DNA of 64,000 nucleotides. Origin: an uncultured Marinococcus sp. (GTDB taxonomy: Bacteria; Bacillota; Bacilli; Bacillales; Marinococcaceae). The notes under the pieces were generated by a model. It made no database searches. It was not told the origin of the DNA and worked only from the letters and a program-made list of their open reading frames with translations. Below, one piece after another: positions 26,617-36,968 of the stretch. The DNA lies in contig NZ_CANLSU010000001.1 in NCBI RefSeq assembly GCF_947493875.1, positions 248,001 through 312,000 of the forward strand, read 5' to 3'. Each line of letters begins with the position of its first letter. Position 1 is the stretch's first letter. The translations under genes were made by a program, and so were the position numbers.

Positions 26617-28272
26617 CTATGAGCTGCCGCCTTTAGCAAATTCACGAAGACGTTTCAGGTGAATCGGAGCATCCATCTGGTCATCAACGTTCATTTCAAT
26701 AAAATGGAGGGTATCCTTCCGATCAAGACGTGCAACAGCCTCCTCGAATTCAGCGGAGGAGGAAACGCTTATTGTTTCGGCGTCCGGATAAAAGCTTTTG
26801 ACGAGCTGAATATAGTCCCAGCGTGGGATGTCGTTGTAGCGGGCATGTGTATTTTCTGTATTTAAATAACGTTCTACAGTGTAGCCGTCATTGTTTAAAA
26901 AGAAAATCACCGGCTTAAGATTCTGTTCGGCCATTGCGCTCAGCTCCTGGGCGGTCAGCTGAAACGACCCGTCTCCGATAAATAAAAGCACGCGCCGCTC
27001 CGGAGCTGCAAGCTGGGCCCCAAAGGCTGCCGGCAGGGCGTAACCAATACTCTGCCACGAGCCCTGGGAAATAAACAACGTATTCTCCGGGAGACGTACA
27101 TGCGGCAGACCGTAGGAAAAGGTGCCGGTTTCAGCGACAACAATATCCTCGGGGCGGAGCATTTTTTGGATAATAGGATAGTACGTTTCTGCCAGCAGCC
27201 GTTCGGAATAGTTTTCAGACGGAAAATCATAGAAGGACGGAAAATATTCCGGCCCTTCAAATGTACGGCATTCCATCAGAGTAAGAGCATCAATTACTTC
27301 ATCGACCGCCGTATTGTAACGGGCTTTGTTTTGGATGGAAATATTCTGCGGCTGGATGTCAATCCGCTTCTCCACGGGTAGATCGGCGGTGAATTTCGCC
27401 ATATTAAAGTCGGATTCAAGCAGGCCGGCAGTGATAATTAAATCGGCGTTTTCTACATAATCACGCACCTGCTGGCTGCCAAAGGCACCACCGTATATGC
27501 CGATATAGAGCGGGTGCTGCTCATTAAAACCGCTTTTTCCCTGCATCATCTGGGCAGTTGGAATATTTAAGTGTTCCGCCAGCTGTAAAATAGTGTTCTC
27601 CATATGGTAGCGGGACGTAAAAATATCCACTAGCAGCACTGCATTTTCTACCTGATTGATTGTTTCTTTCATCAGCTGTGCTGTTTCCTGCACGACGAGC
27701 TCGTCGCTCGTATAGGAGAGCTCCTGCTGCACTCCAGGCATTTCGATGGAAGTCGCTGCCACGTCCTGGGGGACGTCAATGTAGACCGGCTTTCGTTCGC
27801 GGACAGCGGAGGCGATCGCTTTCGGAATTTCAGCGGTGGCGTTTTCAGCGGTGATTTTTACTGCATAGCACGTGATTTCCTGATGCATACGCAGAAATAC
27901 CGAGTAGTCGCCGTCCATCAGGGTATGATGGGCTTTAACACCATTTTCCTGCATGGATGAGGCCGGAGATCCGACAATTTGGATTAACGGTATGTGTTCA
28001 CTGTAGGCGCCGGCGACAGCGTTTGAAGCGCTCAATTCCCCGACACCAAATGTAGTGATTAAGGCGCTTAGCCCTTTGACATGGGCGTATCCATCAGCGG
28101 CGTAGCCGGCATTCAACTCATTTCGGTTATCGACAAAGCGTATGCCGCTGTAGCTTTCAAGTTCATCAAGCAGGGCGAAGTTATAGTCGCCCGGTACGCC
28201 GAATATTTCTGTGACGCCTTCTTTTTCAAGGCAGTCGTATAAAAAAGAACTGACTGTTTGTTGTGCTGCCAT
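26617..28272 (-). CDS. ipdC: Thiamine-diphosphate 2-keto-acid decarboxylase (indolepyruvate/phenylpyruvate type)
   Basis: Decarboxylates a 2-keto acid to the aldehyde. It is 551 residues, as in indolepyruvate and branched-chain keto-acid decarboxylases. The N-terminus has EIFGVPGDYNFALLDELE with the cofactor glutamate nearby, HHTLMDGDYS carries a histidine of the HH motif, and GDGSFQLTAQELS to NNDGYTVE is the ThDP/Mg motif. ATG 28272 has AGGAGG seven bases upstream, and the 20 extra upstream codons are not needed. A choice among indolepyruvate, phenylpyruvate or branched-chain substrates is not possible by eye. Confidence 0.88.
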   Translation of the reverse strand: MAAQQTVSSFLYDCLEKEGVTEIFGVPGDYNFALLDELESYSGIRFVDNRNELNAGYAADGYAHVKGLSALITTFGVGELSASNAVAGAYSEHIPLIQIVGSPASSMQENGVKAHHTLMDGDYSVFLRMHQEITCYAVKITAENATAEIPKAIASAVRERKPVYIDVPQDVAATSIEMPGVQQELSYTSDELVVQETAQLMKETINQVENAVLLVDIFTSRYHMENTILQLAEHLNIPTAQMMQGKSGFNEQHPLYIGIYGGAFGSQQVRDYVENADLIITAGLLESDFNMAKFTADLPVEKRIDIQPQNISIQNKARYNTAVDEVIDALTLMECRTFEGPEYFPSFYDFPSENYSERLLAETYYPIIQKMLRPEDIVVAETGTFSYGLPHVRLPENTLFISQGSWQSIGYALPAAFGAQLAAPERRVLLFIGDGSFQLTAQELSAMAEQNLKPVIFFLNNDGYTVERYLNTENTHARYNDIPRWDYIQLVKSFYPDAETISVSSSAEFEEAVARLDRKDTLHFIEMNVDDQMDAPIHLKRLREFAKGGSS

Positions 28273-28385
28273 AATGTACCTCCTGAACTGGATAATAGTA
28301 GGCTGTTCCCGTATTAGCAGGAATTTAGACATAAACCAGGAGGGGAATTGCCTGCAGCAGTAAATAATTACAAAAATACCTGTCC

Positions 28386-29126
28386 CTACAGGGTAGTAAT
28401 AATCGGTCCGTCCTTAGTGAGAATAATTGTATGCTCGTACTGAGCTACATAGCTGTCATCAGTCAAAAGGGTCCATTCGTCGTCAGACTGGAAAACCTCC
28501 TCTTCTGAAGTAGAGATAAACGGCTCAAAGGCAATGACTGTGCCATCCTTTAAAATTTCATCGTCCCAGCGGGAGAAATAGCTGAAAATATGCTCCGGAG
28601 GCTCATGAATCGAGCGCCCAATACCGTGGCCGGTGAGATTTTTGATAACAGTTAATCCGTGCTTTTTAGCCACATTGTGCACAGCTTTTCCGAGCGCGCT
28701 TTTTTTCGCCCCGGGTTTAGCTTTCTCAAGGCCGGCGTCAAACGCTTCTTTCGCAGCATCGCATATTTTCTGTAACACGGGGTCGGCTTTACCGACCACA
28801 AAGGAAACCCCGGTATCGGCGAAATAACCATTTTTCGAGCCGGAAACATCAATATTGACCAGGTCGCCCTCCTGAATGGTCCTCTCGCCCGGAATTCCGT
28901 GCGCGACTTCCTCATTGATGCTGATGCACGTCTGCCCGGGAAAATCGTACACGCCCTTTGGGGCAGACTGAGCCCCTGATTGGTTGAAAAGCTCTTCTGC
29001 CATGTCATCAAGTTCCTTTGTTGTGATCCCCGGTTCGGCTGCCTGGACTAATTTGTCGCGAATCGCTCCGCAAATTTCGCCAATTTCCCGTAGCCCCTGA
29101 AAATCCTCTTCTGTTTTTGCAATCAT
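28386..29126 (-). CDS. map: Methionine aminopeptidase, type I
   Basis: Removes N-terminal methionine from nascent proteins. It is 246 residues. All five metal ligands are visible, D93 (NIDVS), D104 (FADTG), H167 (TGHGIG), E201 (FEPF) and E231 (QYEHT), together with the substrate histidine H76 (EEVAHGIP). It is a stand-alone gene, not in the ribosomal-protein operon, so it may be a second paralogue in the genome. Start ATG 29126 with GTGAGGAT before it. Confidence 0.95.
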   Translation of the reverse strand: MIAKTEEDFQGLREIGEICGAIRDKLVQAAEPGITTKELDDMAEELFNQSGAQSAPKGVYDFPGQTCISINEEVAHGIPGERTIQEGDLVNIDVSGSKNGYFADTGVSFVVGKADPVLQKICDAAKEAFDAGLEKAKPGAKKSALGKAVHNVAKKHGLTVIKNLTGHGIGRSIHEPPEHIFSYFSRWDDEILKDGTVIAFEPFISTSEEEVFQSDDEWTLLTDDSYVAQYEHTIILTKDGPIITTL

Positions 29127-29282
29127 TGTGTATCCTCACTTTTTAAGCAGTTTATGTTGATCATTTCATTTAGATTCTATCATAAAAAATTTGAGGGGAA
29201 CTGCCTGGACGATGAAAATATCTTCCTTGTTTGGACGGCTTCTTTTTCGTGAATAAATATTAGTAAGAAAGGACGTGATTGG

Positions 29283-31304
29283 TTGAACCGTTTACAATAC
29301 GAAAAATCGCCCTATCTCCAGCAGCATAAAAGCAACCCGGTGGACTGGTATCCATGGGGAAAAGAGGCTTTTGAAAAGGCAGAGGCAGAAAACAAACCAC
29401 TAATGGTCTCCATTGGCTACTCGACCTGTCATTGGTGCCATGTGATGGAGCAGGAAAGCTTTGAAAACGCAGAAGTGGCTGCGGTATTAAATGAGAAATT
29501 TATACCGGTGAAGGTAGATCGGGAGGAGCGCCCGGATGTGGATGCCATCTACATGTCAGCATGCCAGGCGATGAACGGTCACGGCGGCTGGCCGCTGAAC
29601 GTGTTCATCACACCGGATCAGAAGCCCTTCTATGCGGCCACCTATATTCCCCGGAATCAAATGGGCAGCATGCCTGGGATTATGGACGTCCTGAGCCAGC
29701 TTTCAGATATTTACCGGGACGATCCCGAGCGGGTGGCGCAGGTGGGCAGTGATATTTCCAAAGCGCTGGAGCCGCGGGCTGTGGAAACGAGACAGTTGAA
29801 TATCAACAACGTGCATACAGCGTTCCGGGCCTTTACCCAGCAGTTTGATTCCTCCTACGGCGGATTCGGCTCTGCGCCGAAATTTCCAAGCCCTCATATT
29901 GTGATGTACCTGCTGCATTACTATCATCAGTTTGAAAGCGAGGGCGCGCTGTACATGGCCACCTCCACGCTTGATGCGATGGCTTCTGGAGGCATCAGAG
30001 ACCATATTGGCGGTGGTTTTTCCCGTTACGCGACAGATCAGGCGTGGTTGGTGCCCCATTTTGAAAAAATGCTGTACGATAACGCGCTGCTTTTAATGGC
30101 TTATACGGAGGCCTACCAGCTGACAGGCGAAACGAGATATAAGGAAGTGGTGGAGGAAATTATTGAGTACGTCCACCGGGACCTTACGCATGAAGAAGGT
30201 GCGTTTTTTTGCGGAGAGGATGCTGACAGCGAAGGGGAAGAGGGCAAATTTTACGTCTGGACCCCGGAGGAGATTGAAGACGTGCTCGGGGAGGAGCGCG
30301 GTGAACAGTTCGCTATTGAGTATGGTATCGACCCCGCCGGAAACTTTGAAGGAAAAAGCATTCCTAACCGGATCAACCGTCCGACTGCCGGCTGGAGCGA
30401 TGCCGAACGCCGCGGGGCGCTGCAGGACTTGTACGAACATCGGGAAAAGCGGGTTCGTCCGTTCCGGGATGAAAAAATACTAACGTCCTGGAATGGCTGG
30501 ATGATTGCCTCGATGGCTAAAGCAGGACGGGTGTTTCAGGAGGAAAAATGGACAGAATTTGCTGAGGAGGCGTACCGTTTTATTGAAAACCGGCTCCAGG
30601 ATCAAAACGGCCGCTTTAAAGCCCGCTGGAAGGATGGCGACGTGCAGTACGATGCGTACGTGGATGACTATGCCAATATGATCTGGGCCAGCACCGAGCT
30701 GTATGCCTCGACGTGGAAGCCGGAGTATATTGAAAAGGCATCTGACTGGGCAGAAACGATGATCAGCTACTACTACGACCGGGAAAACGGCGGGTTCTTT
30801 CTGACAGCATCCGATGGGGAATCCCTTTTGTTCCGGCCGAAGGAAGCGTTTGACGGAGCCGCTCCTTCCGGCAACAGTGTAGCTGCGGTACAGCTGATGA
30901 GACTCGCCCATCTTACCGGCAATATGGAATTTGAACGGACGGCTGAAAAAACGTGGGAAGCTTTTTCGGCTTCAATCGAACAGGCGCCGACTGCCTTTGG
31001 GCATCTTATGCAGGGGCTGGTGCTTTTTCACGGAGACAGAAAGGAAGTAGTTATCCGGCCTGCACAGGATGATGAAGCGTTTCGGGTAAAAACCTACATT
31101 CAGCGTGCCTTTCATCCGGAGGTGACAAGTCTGGTTGCCGAAGAGGACACTGATCTCAGCCGGGCGGCCCCGTTTGCAGAGGATTATCCGGTGCAAAACG
31201 GAAAGACCACTATTTATGTCTGCCGGGGCTTTTCCTGCCATGCGCCTGTACACAGTACGGAGAGCATGAAATATTTATTCGGCGCCGGGCAGGACAACCA
31301 ATGA
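29283..31304 (+). CDS. yyaL: YyaL-type thioredoxin/six-hairpin glycosidase-like protein (DUF255)
   Basis: 673 residues, the length of the YyaL/SPATA20 family. An N-terminal thioredoxin-like domain has the unusual active site [10 protein letters not shown]. The longer C-terminal alpha/alpha barrel resembles sugar epimerases/glycosidases ([46 protein letters not shown]). The biochemical role of the family is unsettled. The start is TTG at 29283 behind AAAGGACG. Its stop overlaps the start of a Trp-rich protein gene (31301), so the two are translationally coupled. Confidence 0.9.
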   Translation: MNRLQYEKSPYLQQHKSNPVDWYPWGKEAFEKAEAENKPLMVSIGYSTCHWCHVMEQESFENAEVAAVLNEKFIPVKVDREERPDVDAIYMSACQAMNGHGGWPLNVFITPDQKPFYAATYIPRNQMGSMPGIMDVLSQLSDIYRDDPERVAQVGSDISKALEPRAVETRQLNINNVHTAFRAFTQQFDSSYGGFGSAPKFPSPHIVMYLLHYYHQFESEGALYMATSTLDAMASGGIRDHIGGGFSRYATDQAWLVPHFEKMLYDNALLLMAYTEAYQLTGETRYKEVVEEIIEYVHRDLTHEEGAFFCGEDADSEGEEGKFYVWTPEEIEDVLGEERGEQFAIEYGIDPAGNFEGKSIPNRINRPTAGWSDAERRGALQDLYEHREKRVRPFRDEKILTSWNGWMIASMAKAGRVFQEEKWTEFAEEAYRFIENRLQDQNGRFKARWKDGDVQYDAYVDDYANMIWASTELYASTWKPEYIEKASDWAETMISYYYDRENGGFFLTASDGESLLFRPKEAFDGAAPSGNSVAAVQLMRLAHLTGNMEFERTAEKTWEAFSASIEQAPTAFGHLMQGLVLFHGDRKEVVIRPAQDDEAFRVKTYIQRAFHPEVTSLVAEEDTDLSRAAPFAEDYPVQNGKTTIYVCRGFSCHAPVHSTESMKYLFGAGQDNQ

Positions 31305-31900
31305 CCATTATTACGGTGGAAGCAGAAAACAACGCATGGATCCCGGATATGTCCGAACGGCTTAAGCGTTATTTTCCTGAAGCCAGGCTGATCGAGCGAC
31401 TTGCGGAAATTCCTGAGGATCCGTGGGAGTGGGTCGAGGCTGAACGACAGCGGAACCGGGAGGCGAAGCAGTGGGAAGAGGAAGGCGTGCCGGTAATCGT
31501 GGAAGGAGATGTGCTTGCCCCGTTTATGAAGGCCTGGATGCACTATTTCCGCAGGCCCTGGCCGGAGCTGTACGAGCTCGATGATTACTACCGCAAGCGT
31601 CTGCAGGACTTTCGGCTTCATCTGTCGCAGCGGTACGTATTCATCCAGCAGGAGGAAAAGAAAAAATGGCGGTGGCCGAAGCGGAAATCTCCGCTCGAAG
31701 AAGAGAAGGAAGCCAAATACCGTTATTACAACGGCATGAAGTCGCATACACCGGAGCTGATAGATCTAGTGTCGTACGACTGGATGGGGGCATATCCTGA
31801 ATACCTTGAACAGCACTGGCCGGCAGAGCACCCCAAACGGGAATGGCCGATGCAGCTGTATGAGTTTATGGTTTATTTTGCTGCGAATCAGCGGGCGTGA
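31301..31900 (+). CDS. Trp-rich hypothetical protein coupled to YyaL
   Basis: 199 residues, not recognised. No signal peptide or membrane segment. It is rich in Trp (11 residues), Glu, Arg and Tyr; examples are [31 protein letters not shown] and [12 protein letters not shown] central stretch [17 protein letters not shown] looks like a beta-strand followed by a helix. The ATG overlaps the yyaL stop, so it is translated with it and may act with it. Its last codons form the first arm of a terminator. Confidence 0.75.
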   Translation: MTIITVEAENNAWIPDMSERLKRYFPEARLIERLAEIPEDPWEWVEAERQRNREAKQWEEEGVPVIVEGDVLAPFMKAWMHYFRRPWPELYELDDYYRKRLQDFRLHLSQRYVFIQQEEKKKWRWPKRKSPLEEEKEAKYRYYNGMKSHTPELIDLVSYDWMGAYPEYLEQHWPAEHPKREWPMQLYEFMVYFAANQRA

Positions 31901-31926
31901 CAAAAGTCGCTCCCGTTTTTTCTCTC
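31891..31926 (+). terminator. Terminator of the yyaL operon
   Basis: CGGGCGTGAC pairs with GTCGCTCCCG (one mismatch, one G-T pair) around AAAA, then TTTTTTCTC. The hairpin begins in the last codons of the preceding gene. Confidence 0.8.
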
Positions 31927-31980
31927 TTTATTTAAAGCGTGATACAATAATAAAAGCATGTAATGAAGGGTTCTGACAAC

Positions 31981-32718
31981 ATGAGTGCCATTGTGGAATT
32001 TGTTTTAATCGCTGTTATTATTTTTACCGGAAGCTTTATCCAGGGCGTCAGCGGCTTTGGTTTCGGCTTGTTCGTGATGAGCTTTGTGCCGTTTTTCTTT
32101 ACGCTGCAGTTCAGCTCACTCCTCGTTATTTCACTTTCGGTTATTACCGCCCTGAGCATTATAGGCAAGGTCTATAAACACATCCAGTGGGCGCAGCTCG
32201 GATATTTGCTGGCAGCCACCGCAGCAGGAAGATTTGCAGCTTTTTTTATACTACATAACTTTGGGGAAATGGACATCCTGAAAAAAGTACTCGGTCTCGT
32301 GCTTCTCGGCATGGTCGTGTATACCTTTGCCCAAAAGCCGGATAAAAAGCTGCGGCCGGTCCCGAAATGGGTTCCGCTCACGCTTGGCTTCTGCGGTGGG
32401 CTGGTAGGAGGCGTATTTGGTGTCGGCGGTCCTTTTTTTGTTGTTTATTTTTTATTAACCACAGCCAACAAGTATCATTACACAGCGAACCTGCAGATTA
32501 CATTCTTAATCGGAAGTCTTTTGACCGTTCTTGCCCACGCAGGCGCCGGCGACTATTCAAAGGAGCTGCTGCTTTATATTCCAATAGGAATCGTGTGTGT
32601 GCTGCTTGGAACAAGAATTGGCATCCGCTATTTTGAAAAGCTGCCGCAAAAGCATATTCGTACACTCACGGCCGTTATTATTGGAATAGCCGGTCTCAAT
32701 ATGCTGTTTTTTGCTTGA
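31981..32718 (+). CDS. TauE/SafE (TSUP) family membrane transporter
   Basis: 245 residues, about eight transmembrane helices. The N-terminal GSFIQGVSGFGFGLFVMS and the repeat-like GGLVGGVFGVGGPFFVVYFL are the paired signatures of the TauE/SafE (DUF81) family, which exports sulfite, sulfoacetate or related organosulfur anions in characterised members. ATG 31981 has AAGGG upstream; ATG 31963 has none. The TetR gene follows after 28 bases with its own strong ribosome-binding site and may be co-transcribed. Confidence 0.85.
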   Translation: MSAIVEFVLIAVIIFTGSFIQGVSGFGFGLFVMSFVPFFFTLQFSSLLVISLSVITALSIIGKVYKHIQWAQLGYLLAATAAGRFAAFFILHNFGEMDILKKVLGLVLLGMVVYTFAQKPDKKLRPVPKWVPLTLGFCGGLVGGVFGVGGPFFVVYFLLTTANKYHYTANLQITFLIGSLLTVLAHAGAGDYSKELLLYIPIGIVCVLLGTRIGIRYFEKLPQKHIRTLTAVIIGIAGLNMLFFA

Positions 32719-32746
32719 AACTAAAATGGAAAGGAGGAGTTCCCTG

Positions 32747-33316
32747 ATGCCGAGGCAGCGAACAATCGACCGAAGAACGCTTTTTCAGGAAACGGAAAGG
32801 CTAATCATGGAAGAAGGCTACCATTCGTTTCATTTCAAAGCCCTGTCGGAGCGACTCGGGGTGGCGAGAAGCACTATTTACAACTATTACGCTAAAAAGG
32901 AAGAATTAGTGACGGCCTATATGCTCGACAAGCTGGAGCATGTCTTTGCCCAGCTTGATGAAGCCGACCGGCAGCCGGATTTTTCCATACGGATGAAGGC
33001 CTATATCCGGGTGTGGGTGCAGCAGGCCTCGGTCCATCAGGCCTTTGACATTTTCCCGGTTATGGACCACCATGCTTCGGCGCAGGTGGAAATAAACGTA
33101 GAACAGCTACAGCAGTACCTGGGCATGCTCGGGAGCCGTGCGTATACAATGATTGAAGCCGGCAAAAGAGAAGGAGCTATCCGCGGGGACCTCCCGACAC
33201 ATGGCATCACAAGGATGCTGATGGTGTCCGTACAGGCGCCGGATCCGTCCCTGAATGAGGAGGAGTGGGTGGAGACCATTTATAATATTTTTTTAAACGG
33301 TATCAGACATCCATAA
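32747..33316 (+). CDS. TetR/AcrR-family transcriptional regulator
   Basis: 189 residues. The N-terminal helix-turn-helix reads FKALSERLGVARSTIYNYY and is followed by a ligand-binding domain of unknown specificity. ATG 32747 was chosen because AAAGGAGGAG stands just upstream. A perfect 20-bp palindrome (33332-33351) lies between this gene and the RND pump gene, so it probably represses the pump and responds to one of its substrates. Confidence 0.9.
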   Translation: MPRQRTIDRRTLFQETERLIMEEGYHSFHFKALSERLGVARSTIYNYYAKKEELVTAYMLDKLEHVFAQLDEADRQPDFSIRMKAYIRVWVQQASVHQAFDIFPVMDHHASAQVEINVEQLQQYLGMLGSRAYTMIEAGKREGAIRGDLPTHGITRMLMVSVQAPDPSLNEEEWVETIYNIFLNGIRHP

Positions 33317-33331
33317 ATAATTTTTAAATTT

Positions 33332-33351
33332 AAATGACACTAGTGTCATTT
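33332..33351. promoter_or_regulatory. Operator palindrome for the TetR regulator
   Basis: AAATGACACTAGTGTCATTT is a perfect 20-bp palindrome with TGACA/TGTCA half-sites typical of TetR operators. It lies 16 bases after the regulator stop and about 50 bases before the pump start. A TATACT at 33367-33372 could be the -10 it controls. Confidence 0.8.
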
Positions 33352-33399
33352 TCGTTCAAAACAAAGTATACTGGGGGTAATGATACTGGGGGGAAAAAC

Positions 33400-36300
33400 G
33401 TGAAAAAAATAATTGCAAAACCAAAGCTGATTTTATTATTTATTGCGATGCTGGTCATTGTCGGTACGTTGTCTTTTTTCCAGCTGCCGCAAAAAGAAAT
33501 TCCATCAACAAATCCACCGGTGGGACAGGTGACTACGGTCTATCCCGGAGCCTCGGCCGAAGAAGTGGAAACGACGGTCACGAATCAGCTCGAGGAAGAG
33601 CTTGATAACGAATCGGCCACAGCGTCTATTTCTTCGGTCTCCTCACCCGGGCTGTCGTCCATTACTGTAGAGCTTGATGAGAGCACGGAAAACCCGGAGC
33701 AGGTGTGGAACAGTCTTGAACAGAGGCTCTCACAGGTAAGCACCTCGTTTCCGGACGATGCCGAAGAGCCGTCCATCAACAGTGAACTGAGCCAGCAGGG
33801 GCTCGCTATCTATCAGCTCACGGTGGAGGAGGAAGCGGTTCCGGAGGCGGTACAGTTAATTGAGAACTGGGAGCAGCGGTTCACCGGGCTACCTGATATC
33901 GACAGTCTGGAAATCACCGGCGACGTGGAGCGTGAGTTGCAGGTCCGTCTCGACAGTGAAGCACTGGAGGAGGAAGGGCTTCAGTCCGGCCAGGTTATCG
34001 GGGCGCTTTCTTCCGCCTCGGAAGTCATTCCGCCCGGCGAATGGCAGCGGGACGGAGAGCAGTACCAGGTAGAGCTTGAAGCGCTTGAAAATGTGGAAGA
34101 CTGGGAAAACATTGAAATAAGTACGGGACAGCAGAGCAATGGGGAAAGCACTATGCTTGGCGATGTCGCAACTGTGGAAAACACCTATGCTCCGATTGAA
34201 GAACAGGTGGAGTATAATCAACAGTCGGCCCTGTCGGTAACATTCTTTCTCGCGGAAAACGCGAGTGTGCCACAGGCGCAAAGCAATTTAGATGAAGTGA
34301 TAGCGGATTTTAAGCAGCAGCTGCCTGAAGGGATGGAGCTGACCCAGCTATATACACAGGGCGATGTCGTGGATGATTTATTTTCAAGTCTGGCCATCTC
34401 CTTCGTGGTGGCATTTGTATCGGTATTAATTGTATGCTCCATCGGTCTGCGGCTGCGGACGGCGCTGTCGGTAGCCATATCGATCCCAGCGGCGCTTGCA
34501 ATCGGGATGATTCCTCTTCCATTTACCGATGTAGGCCTGAATCAAATTTCTTTAATTGCTTTTATCATCTCACTCGGGATTCTTGTGGATGATGCGATTG
34601 TCGTAAACGACAACATTGACCGCCGGCTCCGGATGGGTGACAGCCCAATTGATGCAGCGAGCAACGGAGTGCGCGAAGTGCTTGTCTCAGTTATCGTGTC
34701 GACGCTTGCTGTCGTATTCACTTTTTTTCCGCTTTTATTCCTTCCGGGCGCGGCGGGTTCATTTATTCGCCCGCTGCCTGTAGTGCTGATTACGGTATTG
34801 ATTTCGTCTACACTGCTCGCCATCTTTTTTATCCCTATTTACCGTGGCATTGTGGAAAAAAGAAGAAAGAAGAAGGACAGGCGCCCCTCACCGGGATTTC
34901 TGGGCTCCTTTCTTGACCGATCAGCAAGCTGGTACAGTAAACGCGTGCTGACGCGTGTCGTGAAAAGGCCGGTTATTGTGTCGCTTACCGGCCTGATACT
35001 CGGGACGTCGGCATTTGCGCTCGTGCCTTATACACCGATCGAATTTTTCCCGGACACGGAGCGGGAGGAAGTATTTATCGAAGCTTCTGTGCCGGAAAAT
35101 ACTCCGCTTGAAGAAACGGAAGCCGAAGCGGAGGAAGTCAGCAGCTGGCTGCAGGAACGAGAGGGAGTAACGTCGGTATCTTCATATGCGGGAACGGAAA
35201 TTCCTACCGTATTTTCAGGTGGCTCAGGAGGTGGTGCTGCCGGATCAAATGATATGAATTTTCTCGTTTACGTGAATCCTGAAGAAATTCCAGCGAGGCA
35301 GGGAAGCGAAATATGGCCGAAAGAAATACGGGACACCTTTGACAATGTTGAAGCTCAGGGGTCCATTGTCGAATCCGGTCCTCCGGTGGGAGCCCCGATT
35401 GCAGTCGAGCTCTCCGGAGAAGAAACGGACGAACTATTTTCTGCTGCAGCGGAGGTTGAATCGTTGTTTGCAGAAACAGAAGGTGTTGACTTAGCGGTTT
35501 CAAACGCCAATCAGAACGTAAACCAGTGGCAGTTCGAGCGGGACGGAGAAGCTTTGGAAGGTACAGGTGTAACTAATGAGGCCATAAGTACAGAGCTTCG
35601 CCTGCTCGGGGAAGGGTTACCATTTGGGCAGTGGAACGAGAATAATGAAATTGTGCCAGTCCAAATAATGTATGATAACGGCGAGCAGGTGACAAACAAC
35701 GACCTGGACCAGATTGTTATGGCCAGAGACGAAGGCGGCGAAGCAGTTACTTTAAGTGACCTGGGCGAGGGGGTGGAGGAAACGACAACCTCCGCCATTC
35801 CGCACGAAAACACGGAGCGGACCATTACGGTACGTGCCTATCCGGGAGATGCTTCTGAGGATGAGATTTTAGAGGCGGCTGGGGATTCTCTTGACTCCAT
35901 TGAAAATGAATACGGCGGCGTCAATGTCCAGGTGGGGGGAGAGACATCCGAACGAAACGATGTATTTATTGATATCGGACAAATATTTATTGTAGTGGTT
36001 TTCCTGCTGCTCATATTATTTGCGCTGCAGTTCTATTCGCTGCGCATCCCGTTTATCGTTTTGAGTGCAGTGTATGTGGCAATCGCAGGGGTCATTCTCG
36101 GTTTGTTCCTTACACAGACAGGTCTCGGATTCATGTCGATGATGGGGGCAGTCAGCCTTGCCGGCATCGTCGTACGGAATGCGGTCGTTATGATAGAATT
36201 TATGGAACAGCGCATACGGAGCGGTGAAGGTGTTAAAGAAGCCGTGGTGGCAGCGGGGGAAGCACGATTCCGGCCAATTCTTTTGACAAGCCTGACATCC

Positions 36301-36477
36301 ATCGCTGGTCTTCTTCCGATCGCTCTTGGAGACAACCCGTTGTTTCAGCCGCTGGGAACAGCTATTGTGACAGGGCTTGTCTTTTCCACCATCCTGACAC
36401 TATTGCTGGTTCCGGCCCTGTACACCTGGAAAACGGAAAGCGACCAAAAACGACGTGCGCGAAAATCAAAGAAATAA
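33400..36477 (+). CDS. RND/HAE1-family efflux pump (AcrB/SwrC-like)
   Basis: Proton-driven multidrug or lipophile exporter of about 1025 residues with twelve transmembrane helices and two large extracytoplasmic loops. The N-terminal loop has the family's VTTVYPGASAEEVETTVT. The TM4 proton-relay aspartates are in LGILVDDAIVVNDNIDRR. The second-half FMSMMGAVSLAGIVVRNAVV and FRPILLTSLTSIAGLLPIAL are RND hallmarks. No membrane-fusion gene is adjacent, as for SwrC of Bacillus. Start: GTG 33400 behind GGGGGG; an ATG at 33334 lies inside the operator and lacks a ribosome-binding site. Confidence 0.93.
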   Translation: MKKIIAKPKLILLFIAMLVIVGTLSFFQLPQKEIPSTNPPVGQVTTVYPGASAEEVETTVTNQLEEELDNESATASISSVSSPGLSSITVELDESTENPEQVWNSLEQRLSQVSTSFPDDAEEPSINSELSQQGLAIYQLTVEEEAVPEAVQLIENWEQRFTGLPDIDSLEITGDVERELQVRLDSEALEEEGLQSGQVIGALSSASEVIPPGEWQRDGEQYQVELEALENVEDWENIEISTGQQSNGESTMLGDVATVENTYAPIEEQVEYNQQSALSVTFFLAENASVPQAQSNLDEVIADFKQQLPEGMELTQLYTQGDVVDDLFSSLAISFVVAFVSVLIVCSIGLRLRTALSVAISIPAALAIGMIPLPFTDVGLNQISLIAFIISLGILVDDAIVVNDNIDRRLRMGDSPIDAASNGVREVLVSVIVSTLAVVFTFFPLLFLPGAAGSFIRPLPVVLITVLISSTLLAIFFIPIYRGIVEKRRKKKDRRPSPGFLGSFLDRSASWYSKRVLTRVVKRPVIVSLTGLILGTSAFALVPYTPIEFFPDTEREEVFIEASVPENTPLEETEAEAEEVSSWLQEREGVTSVSSYAGTEIPTVFSGGSGGGAAGSNDMNFLVYVNPEEIPARQGSEIWPKEIRDTFDNVEAQGSIVESGPPVGAPIAVELSGEETDELFSAAAEVESLFAETEGVDLAVSNANQNVNQWQFERDGEALEGTGVTNEAISTELRLLGEGLPFGQWNENNEIVPVQIMYDNGEQVTNNDLDQIVMARDEGGEAVTLSDLGEGVEETTTSAIPHENTERTITVRAYPGDASEDEILEAAGDSLDSIENEYGGVNVQVGGETSERNDVFIDIGQIFIVVVFLLLILFALQFYSLRIPFIVLSAVYVAIAGVILGLFLTQTGLGFMSMMGAVSLAGIVVRNAVVMIEFMEQRIRSGEGVKEAVVAAGEARFRPILLTSLTSIAGLLPIALGDNPLFQPLGTAIVTGLVFSTILTLLLVPALYTWKTESDQKRRARKSKK

Positions 36478-36488
36478 GGTGAATGGTA

Positions 36489-36968
36489 TTGAAACAGCTC
36501 GCAATTATTCCCTGCGGGGCGAAAAAAGCCTGGGACACGGAGCCGGCTCTCGGGCCACTTCCTGTAAAACACGTGTATCAGAGTACGTTTCATCAGCTGT
36601 GCCGGGCTTACGCAGAGACATTCGCTGATCAGTGGGCCGTACTCTCCGGGAAACACGGGTTTATGTACCCACAGGAGCTCATTGATACAAATTACGATGT
36701 TACATTTGGAAAAGGACAGCAGGATGAGGTTACCCGGGCTTTCTGTATGCAGCAGTGGCAGGAAAAACAGATGAGTGAGTACGACCAATATGTCGTACTG
36801 CTCGGCAAAAAATACGATACGGTCGTGACAAGGATACTGCCTATGGAAAGAACTGTTTTTCCGCTCCGGGAATACCGCGGGATGGGGTACATGCAGCAGG
36901 CGCTAAAGCAGGCGGTAGCAAGCCATCGCCCGCTTCCCCTTCATGCCCGGGAAGAAGAGTCATGGTAG
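36489..36968 (+). CDS. DUF6884/YaaA-like small protein
   Basis: About 159 residues, soluble. The N-terminus QLAIIPCGAKKAWD, the middle AVLSGKHGFMYPQELIDTNYD and YDQYVVLLGKKYDTVV resemble the DUF6884 family, which shares a GKxGxxxP-type core with peroxide-stress YaaA proteins and some glycosylase-like enzymes. AAGGTG (36476-36481) is correctly spaced for TTG 36489; the ATG at 36483 would be only one base away from it. It overlaps the next gene by 7 bases and follows the RND pump closely, so it is probably in the same transcript. Confidence 0.65.
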   Translation: MKQLAIIPCGAKKAWDTEPALGPLPVKHVYQSTFHQLCRAYAETFADQWAVLSGKHGFMYPQELIDTNYDVTFGKGQQDEVTRAFCMQQWQEKQMSEYDQYVVLLGKKYDTVVTRILPMERTVFPLREYRGMGYMQQALKQAVASHRPLPLHAREEESW

